Below, in pieces: positions 50,955-58,890 of a stretch of 64,000 bases of DNA. The translations under genes and the position numbers were made by a program. Each line of letters starts with the position of its first letter. The stretch's first letter is position 1. Source of the DNA: Sporichthya polymorpha DSM 43042 (GTDB lineage: Bacteria > Actinomycetota > Actinomycetes > Sporichthyales > Sporichthyaceae); NCBI RefSeq assembly GCF_000384115.1, contig NZ_KB913029.1, positions 2,765,057-2,829,056 on the forward strand, in the 5' to 3' direction. Under the pieces are notes generated by a model. It was given only the letters and a program-made list of their open reading frames with translations, did no database searches and was not told where the DNA came from.

Positions 50955-52589
50955 ATGGCCGCAGCGCCGGAGGTCTACGCGTTCGACCACCCGCACGAGG
51001 CCCCGCCGCGCACGCTCAAGGACCTGCTCGGCGGCAAGGGTGCGGGCCTGGCGGAGATGACGTCGGTGCTGAAGATGCCGGTGCCGCCCGGGTTCACCAT
51101 CGCGGTGCCGGTCTGCCGGGCGTACCGCGCCGGCGGCTGGCCCGACGGGCTGACCGACGCGATCGCCGAGCACCTGGCGAAGCTGGAGGCGACGCTGGGC
51201 CGCACGTTCGGCGACCCGGCCGACCCGCTGCTGCTCGCCGTCCGCTCCGGCGCGGCGTTCTCGATGCCCGGGATGATGGACACCGTCCTGAACCTGGGCC
51301 TGAACGACGAGACCGTCGCCGGCCTCGCGGCGGCCTCGGGCGACTCCGAGTTCGCCTTCGACTCCTACCGCCGCTTCCTGATGAGCTACGCGAACACCGT
51401 CCTCGGCGCCGAGCTCAAGGAGCCGGCCGAGGCCCACGACGCGAACGCCTCGGCCGCGGCGAAGCTCGACGCGGTCAAGGCGCTGCTGGCCGGCGCGAAC
51501 GTGCTCGTCCCGTCCGACCCGCGCGAGCAGCTGCGCGGCGCGGTCGAGGCCGTGTTCAAGTCCTGGGACTCACCGCGGGCCAAGGCCTACCGGGCCCGGG
51601 AGAACATCGACGAGAACCTCGGCACCGGCGTCAACGTGCAGGCGATGGTGTTCGGCAACTACGGCGACACCTCCGGCACCGGCGTGGTGTTCACCCGCAA
51701 CCCGAACACCGGCGAGAACAAGGCCTACGGCGACTTCCTCCCGCGTGCGCAGGGCGAGGACGTCGTCGCCGGCATCGCCCGTACCCTCGACATCTCCGAG
51801 CTCGGCACCCACCTGCCCGGCACCGACACCGTGCTCGCGCAGCACCTCGCCGAGCTCGAGAAGCACTACCGCGACATGTGCGACGTCGAGTTCACGATCG
51901 AGCGCGGGAACGTCTGGATCCTGCAGACCCGCGTCGCCAAGCGCGGCGCCGTCGCGGCCGTCCGCGCCGCGGTGCAGATGGTCGACGACCCGGTCATCGC
52001 GCTGACGAAGGCCGAGGCCGTCGCCCGCGTCACCCCTGAGCAGCGCGAGGCCGCTCGCGCCGAGATCCTCGCGGGCGTCGCCGCCGGCGCCTCCGGCGGT
52101 CCGCCCGTCGCGACCGGCCTGGGCGCTTCCCCGGGGTGTGTGCACGGCAAGGCGATCTTCAGCGCGGACGAGGCCGCGGACGCCGCCGACGCCTCCGACG
52201 AGCCGATCATCCTCGTCCGCGAGGAGACCAGCCCCGAGGACGTCCACGGCATGGGCGTCTCCGCCGGCATCCTCACCAGCCACGGCGGTCTGGTCTCCCA
52301 CGCCGCCGTCGTCGCCCGCGGCTGGGGCATCCCCGCCGTCGTCGGCGCCGGCGACCTGACCGTCACCGAGGACGCCGCGCTCGGCCCCGACGGCAACGTC
52401 CTGTTCCGCGCCGGCGACGTCATCACCATCGACGGCAAGACCGGCGAGGTCTGGCTCGGCCGCCACACCGACACGGATTCCTGCGCCGACGGTGACGCCG
52501 ACGGTGACGCCGCGGCCGCGGGCGAGGCCGCCCTCGCCCGCGAACTCCCCGAGCTCGCGATCCTGGAGTCCTGGGCCGCGGAGGCCTGA
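50955..52589 (+). CDS. ppdK: Short pyruvate, phosphate dikinase (lacks C-terminal barrel)
   Basis: 544 residues. The ATG follows AGGAG at eight bases. Present are the ATP-grasp N-terminal domain (L-L-G-G-K-G-A-G-L-A-E-M, R-S-G-A-A-F-S-M-P-G-M-M-D-T, V-F-T-R-N-P-N-T-G-E) and the central phosphohistidine domain (T-S-H-G-G-L-V-S-H-A-A-V-V-A-R). Full-length PPDK is about 880 residues; the PEP/pyruvate-binding TIM barrel is absent. A similar truncation occurs in mycobacterial PpdK, so this is a natural short form, not a broken gene. It may phosphorylate its own His and pass the group to a separate partner. A strong terminator follows. Confidence 0.9.
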   Translation: MAAAPEVYAFDHPHEAPPRTLKDLLGGKGAGLAEMTSVLKMPVPPGFTIAVPVCRAYRAGGWPDGLTDAIAEHLAKLEATLGRTFGDPADPLLLAVRSGAAFSMPGMMDTVLNLGLNDETVAGLAAASGDSEFAFDSYRRFLMSYANTVLGAELKEPAEAHDANASAAAKLDAVKALLAGANVLVPSDPREQLRGAVEAVFKSWDSPRAKAYRARENIDENLGTGVNVQAMVFGNYGDTSGTGVVFTRNPNTGENKAYGDFLPRAQGEDVVAGIARTLDISELGTHLPGTDTVLAQHLAELEKHYRDMCDVEFTIERGNVWILQTRVAKRGAVAAVRAAVQMVDDPVIALTKAEAVARVTPEQREAARAEILAGVAAGASGGPPVATGLGASPGCVHGKAIFSADEAADAADASDEPIILVREETSPEDVHGMGVSAGILTSHGGLVSHAAVVARGWGIPAVVGAGDLTVTEDAALGPDGNVLFRAGDVITIDGKTGEVWLGRHTDTDSCADGDADGDAAAAGEAALARELPELAILESWAAEA

Positions 52590-52618
52590 TCTCCGGGTCG
52601 GCCCGGGCCGACGTCAAG

Positions 52619-52665
52619 AAAGGGTGACACCCCTTACTGCGGAGTAAGGGGTGTCACCCTTTTTT
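52619..52665. terminator. Bidirectional intrinsic terminator
   Basis: A 19-bp perfect stem, AAAGGGTGACACCCCTTAC against its complement, around a 6-base loop TGCGGA, followed by six T on the plus strand. It ends ppdK and lies between convergent genes, so it probably also stops the amphi-Trp gene on the other strand. Confidence 0.92.
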
Positions 52666-52691
52666 GACAGGGGTCGACGGGGCGGGTGAGG

Positions 52692-52940
52692 TCAGACGGC
52701 GTCGTCGGAGTCGGGTTCCTCGACGTCGGCGAGCTTCCACTTCAGCTGGAACTCGACCTCCTCCTCGTCACCCTCCCGCTCATGCTCGACGCTGATCTCC
52801 GCGGAGCGGGGGACGGTGAACCGTTCGCCCGCGACCTGGATGCGGAAGGGCTTGCCCGACTCCAGCGCGTCCGCCAGGCGGCGGAGCTTCGCCGCGAACT
52901 CCGGGACCGTGTAGTTGCGTTCGACATCGCGATCAGCCAT
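52692..52940 (-). CDS. amphi-Trp domain protein
   Basis: 82 residues from ATG 52940 (another ATG two codons earlier is possible). The text E-F-A-A-K-L-R-R-L-A-D-A-L-E-S-G-K-P-F then a strand-rich part with E-V-E-F-Q-L-K-W-K matches the small amphi-Trp family, named for its amphipathic strand ending in Trp. Function unknown. The C-terminus is acidic. Confidence 0.8.
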   Translation of the reverse strand: MADRDVERNYTVPEFAAKLRRLADALESGKPFRIQVAGERFTVPRSAEISVEHEREGDEEEVEFQLKWKLADVEEPDSDDAV

Positions 52941-52975
52941 GGCCACATCCTGGCGTACGCCCCGGCCTTAAAGGG

Positions 52976-53041
52976 GACGGCCCGCTCGCACGGGGAGCGA
53001 GCGGGCCGTCCAGGGCGGCTTCACACTGAAGGAAGCCGCCC
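52976..53041 (-). terminator. Two adjacent hairpins downstream of LPDTG surface protein
   Basis: A 10-bp stem (53013-53022 with 53032-53041, GGGCGGCTTC) and a 14-bp stem (52976-52989 with 52997-53010, GACGGCCCGCTCGC), both perfect. They lie 66 to 132 bases after the surface-protein stop on the minus strand. No T-run, but the tandem arrangement suggests a terminator pair as is common in GC-rich actinobacteria. Confidence 0.65.
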
Positions 53042-53107
53042 GGGCCGCGGACACCTTCGCGGCCGTATCGGGGTGAAGCAGGTGGTGCTGGCGGTGTCGG
53101 TCTCTCC

Positions 53108-54787
53108 CTAGCGGCGGGCGTGCCGTCCCCCACCGCTGCGGGCACGACCGCGCGGGGCGGCGTGCGCACCGGCGGTGCGGGTGCCCATCCGGTTCGACCC
53201 GGCGGTGGCGGCCGCGCCGGCGAGCAGCAGGCCGAGGCCGGCCGCCGCGAGCGGGGCGGAGTCACCGGCGCCGGTGTCCGGCAGCGGCGTGCCGTCGCCG
53301 GTCGAGTCGCCGTCGTCCTCGTCCTCGGTCTCCTCGCCGGCCACGACGCCGGAGCCGGGGCCGACCGTCGCCGAGGCGAGGTTGACCGTGGCCAGGCCGT
53401 CGCCCGCCGCCGCCTTGGTGATGCCGGCGCCGTCGGGGAGCACACGGATCTGCAGCGCGCGCTGCGTGAACGCGCCGCCCGACTTGCTCTGCACGTTGAC
53501 CCGGATCGAGAGGACGTCCTCGAGGACGTCGAAGATCGGGTCGAGCAGCGTGCCGCCGACCTGGGTCAGCAGCTGCTGCACCGGCTGCAGGACGGTGGAG
53601 AGCACCTGGTTGAGCGTCGGACGCAGGGCCGCGAGCAGGTCGTCGACCGGCAGCGCCTCGGTCAGGCCGCCGAGCAGCGACGCCTCACCGGTGATCGAGA
53701 TGTCCTCGAACGCCGCGGTGATGTCGTCGAGGAGGTCGTCGACGACGCCCTGGACGAGGTTGCCGACGTTCTCGACGACCGCGTTGAGGATCAGACGGAC
53801 GAGCTCGGTGTTCGGTGGCAGGTTGTTCAGGTCCAGGCCGAGCTGCTTGAGCAGCGCCTCGACGTCGACGGTGATCTTGCCGTTCGACAGATCGATCGCG
53901 ATCGCGCCCTTGGCGACCGTGAGGTCCTGGCCGGAGACGATGTCGGAGAGCACCGGCAGGTTGGCGACGTCCAGGTCGACCCCGGTCAGGTCGCCGAGCA
54001 GACCTCCGAGCAGGCCGTCGAGCAGGTCGCTGAGCAGCGTCGTCAGGTTCAGCCCGTTCAGCACGCCGTCCAGACCGGCGAGCGCGCTCTGGCTGTCCGA
54101 CAGGTCCAGACCACCGAGCAGACCGGAGAGGATCGGGCTCTGGAGGGTGAGCTTGAGGTCGGCGATGTTGTAGTCGCCGGTCTGCTTGCCCTTCTCGCCC
54201 TTGCCCTGGGTGGCGCTGGCGGAGATCGCGCCGACGGAGAGGTCGAGGTCGACGAGGCCGCCGATGAGGTCCTCACCGAGGGTGGAGCCGAGCAGGGCGC
54301 CGAGGTCGAGGTCGGCGTTGGAGGCCGGGACGTCGTCCTTGCCGGACACCGCGATCGCACCGGAGTCGGTGACCGCGCCGGAGGCGCCGACGGCGCTGCC
54401 GTCCTTCTTGGCGATGGCGGCCTGGTTCACGGCGCCGAGCTTGAGCAGCCCGTTGCCCTTGAGCAGGTTGATCGGCCCGAGCGGGACGTCGAGCGAGTTC
54501 AGCAGGCTCACGCCGAGCGGGTTGAGCGCCTTGACGACGTTCTGGTCGCCCTTGTTGGACGCCGCGGCGTTGTCCAGCTTGACCAGCTGGTCCAGGTTGA
54601 TGCCCAGGGCGGACCCGGACAGGAAGACGCCCTTCGACTGCGAAACGGGCTTCTCGGCGGCGGAAGCGACGCCGGAACCGGCGACCACGGCGCCGGCCGA
54701 CATGACCGTGGTGACGCCGAGGGCAACGCCCTGGCGGGTGCGGCTCGGGATCTGCCGCTTGTGACGGGGCTTGCTCTTAGCGGGCAC
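53108..54787 (-). CDS. LPDTG-anchored surface protein, choice-of-anchor G type
   Basis: 559 residues. GTG at 54787 follows GAGGAG at six bases. The signal peptide ends A-S-A-A (about 1-43). The mature region is Leu/Asp/Gly-rich and repetitive (S-D-L-L-D-G-L-L-G-G-L-L-G-D-L), resembling actinobacterial proteins annotated as choice-of-anchor G, probably long beta-solenoid or helical surface rods. The end has L-P-D-T-G, a hydrophobic helix and an unusually long basic tail of about 28 residues. Sortase anchoring is likely, though the extended tail is atypical. Confidence 0.8.
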   Translation of the reverse strand: MPAKSKPRHKRQIPSRTRQGVALGVTTVMSAGAVVAGSGVASAAEKPVSQSKGVFLSGSALGINLDQLVKLDNAAASNKGDQNVVKALNPLGVSLLNSLDVPLGPINLLKGNGLLKLGAVNQAAIAKKDGSAVGASGAVTDSGAIAVSGKDDVPASNADLDLGALLGSTLGEDLIGGLVDLDLSVGAISASATQGKGEKGKQTGDYNIADLKLTLQSPILSGLLGGLDLSDSQSALAGLDGVLNGLNLTTLLSDLLDGLLGGLLGDLTGVDLDVANLPVLSDIVSGQDLTVAKGAIAIDLSNGKITVDVEALLKQLGLDLNNLPPNTELVRLILNAVVENVGNLVQGVVDDLLDDITAAFEDISITGEASLLGGLTEALPVDDLLAALRPTLNQVLSTVLQPVQQLLTQVGGTLLDPIFDVLEDVLSIRVNVQSKSGGAFTQRALQIRVLPDGAGITKAAAGDGLATVNLASATVGPGSGVVAGEETEDEDDGDSTGDGTPLPDTGAGDSAPLAAAGLGLLLAGAAATAGSNRMGTRTAGAHAAPRGRARSGGGRHARR

Positions 54788-54887
54788 GCGAACTCCTCAG
54801 GTGTCTCGAACTGGCTGAGGTGTCGGAGCGTCAGGTGCTCGGCTTGAGGGCCCGAGCGGCCGGAATTTCCTTGCGGGGCAAGGCAAA

Positions 54888-54920
54888 CGGCCCCAGTGCC
54901 CGATTTGGGAACTGGGGCCG
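54888..54920 (-). terminator. Hairpin downstream of the duplicated lipoprotein
   Basis: CGGCCCCAGT (54888-54897) pairs with ACTGGGGCCG (54911-54920), a 10-bp perfect stem around 13 bases, 47 bases after the lipoprotein stop and followed on the minus strand by TTTG. Probable terminator separating it from the LPDTG gene. Confidence 0.55.
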
Positions 54921-54967
54921 CGTCACCTTGTCCGGATTGGTCCGGACGGGCGGAGTTTGTGCGTGAG

Positions 54968-56254
54968 CTACTTGACCAGAGCGGCCTTGAGGGAGTCGAT
55001 CACACCGGCGACGGTCTCGATGTGCATCTTCAGTTCCTCCTCGACGGCGGAGGAGGGAATCGTCCCGTTCGTGATGGTCTCGAAGAACGCGCCCGCCGAG
55101 CTGCGGTAGGCGTTCAGGTTCGCGAGGGCGGAGTCCATCTTGGCCTGGTCCGAACCCGCGGCCGCGACGGCGTAGTCGACGAAGTCGGACACGTGCTTGC
55201 TCCACGAGTCGTAGAACGCGTCGCCCTTGTCCTTGCCGGCGATGCTGCCGACGGCCTTGGAGATGTCCTTCGAGTTGCTGTCGAGGGCGGCCGCGGCGGC
55301 GGTGAAGGCCGCGCTGTCCGCGCCCGCGGTGTACGCGGTGAAGACGGCGACGCCCGCGAGGTACACGTGCGAGGTCAGATAGTCCGTCAGATTCGCCCGG
55401 AGGGTGGACGCCTCGTCGTTCGGGTCGCCCTCGCCCTTGGTCGCCTTGTCGACGCCGTCGGCCAGGTACTCGGCCATCATCGGCATGTGCCCGGCGGCGG
55501 ACTTGAGCAGCTTGTACGCCTTGGTCTCGCCGGCGGCGAAGGCGTCGACGGCCACGGCCAGCATGCCGATGTGCTCGTTGAAGGCGGACTCGACGTCGGC
55601 GGCCTTCATCGTCCCGCCGGAGATCTTGGCGAAGAACGTGCCGGAGGACTTCGCGTAGGCGCCGAGGTTCGCGACGGCCTTCTTCTTGCCGGCCTCGTCC
55701 TTCGTCTTGGCGGCCACGGCGTAGTTCACGAAGTCGGTGACGTGGCTGCGCCACCGGGTGAGGAAGCCTTCCTCCTCGTCGGGGGCGACCGAACCGATCG
55801 CCTTGGCGACGCGCTGGGAGTTGTCGTCGACGGCCTCGGCGGCGAGCTTGAACTCGGGGGAGTCGGCGCCGGCGTGGTACGCCGTCGCGACCGCCATGCC
55901 GGCCAGGTACACGTGCTCGGTGAGCAGGTGCGTGAGACCGGCGCGCAGCTCGGCGGCGGGGGACTCGGCGGAGCCCTTCATCTTCGTGGCGGTGGCGATG
56001 CCGCCGGCCAGGGCCTTGGCGGTCATCGGCATGTGGCCCGCGGCGGTGATCGCGTCGGCGAACGGGTTGCCCGTCCCCTGCGCGGTGAGCGCCGCGGTGG
56101 TCGTGCCGCCGCTGGTGCCCTCGGAGCCCTGTGAGTTCTGCTGGTCGCCGGTCGCGCTCGCGGTGTCGTCGTCGCTGCCGCAGGCGGCGAGGCCGCCGCC
56201 GAGGAGCGCCGCGGACAACGCGGCCGCGACGAGGGAACGTGCTGGTGTGCGCAT
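54968..56254 (-). CDS. Lipoprotein with internal duplication and conserved His/Met positions
   Basis: 428 residues. Lipobox L-A-A-C (Cys 25) and a Ser/Thr/Gly-rich linker. Two homologous helical repeats of about 185 residues follow: A-A-G-H-M-P-M then L-T-H-L-L-T-E-H-V-Y-L-A-G in the first, A-A-G-H-M-P-M-M then L-T-D-Y-L-T-S-H-V-Y-L-A-G in the second, each later having S-H-V-x-D-F-V-x-Y-A. The repeated His and Met residues could be metal ligands. Family not recognised; the all-helical layout suggests a ferritin-like bundle, unproven. Confidence 0.65.
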   Translation of the reverse strand: MRTPARSLVAAALSAALLGGGLAACGSDDDTASATGDQQNSQGSEGTSGGTTTAALTAQGTGNPFADAITAAGHMPMTAKALAGGIATATKMKGSAESPAAELRAGLTHLLTEHVYLAGMAVATAYHAGADSPEFKLAAEAVDDNSQRVAKAIGSVAPDEEEGFLTRWRSHVTDFVNYAVAAKTKDEAGKKKAVANLGAYAKSSGTFFAKISGGTMKAADVESAFNEHIGMLAVAVDAFAAGETKAYKLLKSAAGHMPMMAEYLADGVDKATKGEGDPNDEASTLRANLTDYLTSHVYLAGVAVFTAYTAGADSAAFTAAAAALDSNSKDISKAVGSIAGKDKGDAFYDSWSKHVSDFVDYAVAAAGSDQAKMDSALANLNAYRSSAGAFFETITNGTIPSSAVEEELKMHIETVAGVIDSLKAALVK

Positions 56255-56472
56255 GGGAGTGTCCCGGGGTGTGAGGGGGCTGGGCCGGACGCCGGATCGA
56301 CGTCTTGCGTCCTCTTCGGGACCGCCGCGCCGGCGGATTGGCGTGGGTTCCCGGCGGGCTGGGTGGGCATCATCACCCTGTTCAGGGAATGAACCACCGG
56401 CCCGCACGGTTTACCGTGGATGTACGGGCCAGGCACGCGCCGCGGGGATGTCAGGACCTCGGCGCTGTTGCC

Positions 56473-56551
56473 GGTGACCGGCCTCACCGGGACGGAGGCC
56501 AGGTCACCTGCCTGTGAAGATCGCCCCCGGTGGTTTCCACCGGGGGCGATC
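56473..56551. other. Two strong hairpins in the gap before the crotonase gene
   Basis: In the 314-base gap 56255-56568. The first hairpin has outer arms GGTGACC/GGTCACC (56473-56479, 56502-56508) and inner arms GGCCTC/GAGGCC with one bulged base. The second is a perfect 15-bp stem GATCGCCCCCGGTGG (56519-56533 with 56537-56551) around TTT. The flanking genes diverge, so neither obviously needs a terminator there; a small RNA or a structured 5' leader for the crotonase is possible. The rest of the gap shows nothing I can name. Confidence 0.45.
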
Positions 56552-56568
56552 GCTCTTAGCGTGGGGGT

Positions 56569-57342
56569 ATGGACGCCTACCAGCACATTTCGGTGAAGCG
56601 GGACGCGGAGACGGTCCGCATCACGATGAACCGGCCGAGCCGCCGGAACTCGCTGTCGGAGGACCACCTCCGCGAGCTCACCGCCGCCTTTTCCGAGGCG
56701 GGGGAGAGTGACGCCACCGGCATCGTCCTGGGCGCCAACGGGCCGGTGTTCAGCGCCGGGCACGACTTCGGCGACGTGGCCGCCCGCGACGTCAACGGCG
56801 TGCGAGACCTGCTCAACATCTGCACGAACCTGATGCAGACCATCCAGTCCGTGCCCCAGGTCGTGATCGCGCGCGTCCACGCCCTCGCGACGGCGGCCGG
56901 CTGTCAACTCGTGGCGACCTGCGACCTCGCGGTGGCCGCCGAGTCCGCCGGCTTCGCGCTCCCCGGCGGCAAGGGCGGCTGGTTCTGCCACACCCCGGCC
57001 GTCCCGGTGGCGCGCAACATCGGCCGCAAGCGGCTGATGGAACTCGCCCTGACGGGTGACATCGTGGACGCCACCACCGCCGCCGAGTGGGGCCTGATCA
57101 ACTACGCCGTCCCGGACGACCAGCTCGACCGGGCCGTCGACGACCTGCTCGCGCGCGCCACGCGCGGCAGCCGCTCCGGCAAGGGCATCGGCAAGCAGAC
57201 CCTCTACGCCCAGCTCGACCGGCCCGAGGCGGATGCCTACAACATCGCGATCCCGGTCATGGCCGCCCTGTCGCAGTCGGCCGCCGCGAAGGAAGGCATG
57301 GCCGCGTTCCTGGAGAAGCGGCACGCGGTGTGGCCTGATTAG
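56569..57342 (+). CDS. Crotonase-fold protein (ECHDC3-like)
   Basis: 257 residues. Crotonase signatures are N-R-P-S-R-R-N-S-L-S, P-V-F-S-A-G-H-D-F for the oxyanion hole and C-D-L-A-V-A-A. The two glutamates needed for enoyl-CoA hydration are not found: the first site reads A-A-G-C-Q-L-V and the second L-P-G-G-K-G-G. It is therefore probably not a hydratase; similarity is to the ECHDC3-like branch. No ribosome site precedes the ATG. The next gene starts four bases after its stop. Confidence 0.85.
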   Translation: MDAYQHISVKRDAETVRITMNRPSRRNSLSEDHLRELTAAFSEAGESDATGIVLGANGPVFSAGHDFGDVAARDVNGVRDLLNICTNLMQTIQSVPQVVIARVHALATAAGCQLVATCDLAVAAESAGFALPGGKGGWFCHTPAVPVARNIGRKRLMELALTGDIVDATTAAEWGLINYAVPDDQLDRAVDDLLARATRGSRSGKGIGKQTLYAQLDRPEADAYNIAIPVMAALSQSAAAKEGMAAFLEKRHAVWPD

Positions 57343-57345
57343 TCC

Positions 57346-57969
57346 GTGGACCTCGAGCGCACGACTCTGCTGCGCGAGCTGCTGGCCGGAACGGACTGGA
57401 CGCGGCGGACCACGGAGTTCGCCCGGTCGCTGCGCCGGGCCAAGCACCCGCCCGGTGGGCTGCTCCTCGTCGGGACCCCGACGGCGGAGCCCTGGCACCT
57501 CGCCGCGCACCTGGACACCGAGGCCGAGCTCGCCGGTCTGGCGGAGCTCGCGCCGGTGCTCGTCCGCCACGCGGTGCCGGCCGGTGCGCCGCCGCACCTC
57601 GCGGTCGACCTGCGGCGCCTGGAGGCCGTGCGCCGCGGGGAGACCCTCCTCGTCGCGGCCTCCGACACCCCGGGCGAGGCGACGCTGGAGCGGGTCGCCG
57701 ACGCCCGCCGCGCCGGGGCGACGGTCTTCGCGCTCGACGCCGGGGACCGCGACCTCGCCGGGCTCGCGCACGACCGGCTCAGCATCGGCCCGGACGGGCT
57801 GGTCGCGGACGGGCTGATCGTGCCCGTCGGGGACGGGTTCGAGGTCGCCTCGCACCTGGTGAGCGCGGCGGCGGGACAGCCGCTGCCCCGGCGCGGGCTC
57901 CGGGGCCGGCTCGCCTCCGCCCTCGACGCGATCAGCGGCCCCGCCCCACGGCCCCAGCGATCTTTGTAG
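57346..57969 (+). CDS. Uncharacterised Rossmann-like protein
   Basis: 207 residues from GTG 57346, not recognised. Alternating strands and helices (G-L-L-L-V-G-T-P-T-A-E-P-W-H, T-L-L-V-A-A-S-D-T, G-A-T-V-F-A-L-D-A-G-D) suggest an alpha/beta fold of the SIS or Rossmann kind, with no transmembrane segment. The C-terminus is Arg/Pro-rich. It lies between the crotonase and the ABC cluster and is probably co-transcribed with both, so a link to the transporter is possible. Confidence 0.6.
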   Translation: MDLERTTLLRELLAGTDWTRRTTEFARSLRRAKHPPGGLLLVGTPTAEPWHLAAHLDTEAELAGLAELAPVLVRHAVPAGAPPHLAVDLRRLEAVRRGETLLVAASDTPGEATLERVADARRAGATVFALDAGDRDLAGLAHDRLSIGPDGLVADGLIVPVGDGFEVASHLVSAAAGQPLPRRGLRGRLASALDAISGPAPRPQRSL

Positions 57970-57978
57970 GCTCGGCCG

Positions 57979-58890
57979 GTGATGATCACGACGGCCGCCC
58001 TCACGCGGCGGTTCGGAACGTCGGTCACGGCGGTCGCGGACCTCTCGGTCGACATCCCCCCGGGCATCACCGGGCTGATCGGCGCCAACGGCGCGGGCAA
58101 GTCGACGCTGATCAAGATGCTCCTCGGTCTGCTCCCACCCTCGGCCGGCACCGCGAAGGTGCTCGGGCACGACATCCGCACCGAGGGGGTCGCGATCCGG
58201 GAGCGGGTCGGCTACATGCCGGAGCACGACTGCCTGCCGCCGGACATGTCTGCGACCGAACTCGTGGTGCACATGGCGCGCATGTCCGGCCTGCCGCGCG
58301 CGGCCGCCCGCGAGCGCACGGCCGACACGCTCCGGCACGTGGGTCTCTACGAGGAGCGCTACCGCCCGATCGGTGGCTACTCCACCGGCATGAAGCAGCG
58401 GGTCAAGCTGGCCCAGGCGCTCGTGCACGACCCGCAGCTGGTCTTCCTCGACGAGCCGACCAACGGCCTCGACCCGACCGGGCGCGACGAGATGCTCGCC
58501 CTGATCCGCCGGGTCGGCACGGAGTTCGGCATCTCCGTCCTGGTCTCCTCGCACCTGCTCGGTGAACTCGAGCGCACCTGCGACCACGTCGTCGTGATCG
58601 ACGGCGGGAAGCTGCTGCGCTCGTCGTCGACGGCGGAGATCACCGCGAAGGGGGCCGTGCTGGTGGTGGAGGTGACCGAGCGCGGCGAGGAGGTCGCCGG
58701 GGCGCTGCGGGCGCAGGGCCTGGAGGCGACCGCGAACGGCGACGTCGTCCAGATCGGGCTCGTCGACGACAGCACCTACGACGCCGTGCTCTCGGTCGTG
58801 ACGGGCCTCGACCTCGGCCTGGTCCGCCTCGAGCGGCCGCGGCACCGGATGGCCGAACTGTTCGCGACGCCCGCGGGCGGTGCCGCATGA
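57979..58890 (+). CDS. ABC transporter ATPase (pair 1)
   Basis: 303 residues. Nucleotide-binding domain: Walker A G-A-N-G-A-G-K-S-T-L, signature Y-S-T-G-M-K-Q-R-V (Y-S-T-G variant of the usual L-S-G-G), Walker B L-V-F-L-D-E-P-T-N-G-L-D and switch His in V-S-S-H-L. A C-terminal domain of about 80 residues follows. Start GTG 57979. The stop overlaps the permease start by four bases. Type is the CcmA/NatA-like export group, so efflux of a lipid or drug is more likely than import. Confidence 0.92.
   Translation: MMITTAALTRRFGTSVTAVADLSVDIPPGITGLIGANGAGKSTLIKMLLGLLPPSAGTAKVLGHDIRTEGVAIRERVGYMPEHDCLPPDMSATELVVHMARMSGLPRAAARERTADTLRHVGLYEERYRPIGGYSTGMKQRVKLAQALVHDPQLVFLDEPTNGLDPTGRDEMLALIRRVGTEFGISVLVSSHLLGELERTCDHVVVIDGGKLLRSSSTAEITAKGAVLVVEVTERGEEVAGALRAQGLEATANGDVVQIGLVDDSTYDAVLSVVTGLDLGLVRLERPRHRMAELFATPAGGAA

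Noticed and set aside
50955-52589. ppdK as a truncated pseudogene
   Set aside because: Reading frame ends cleanly, a strong terminator follows at once, and short PpdK proteins are known in actinobacteria.
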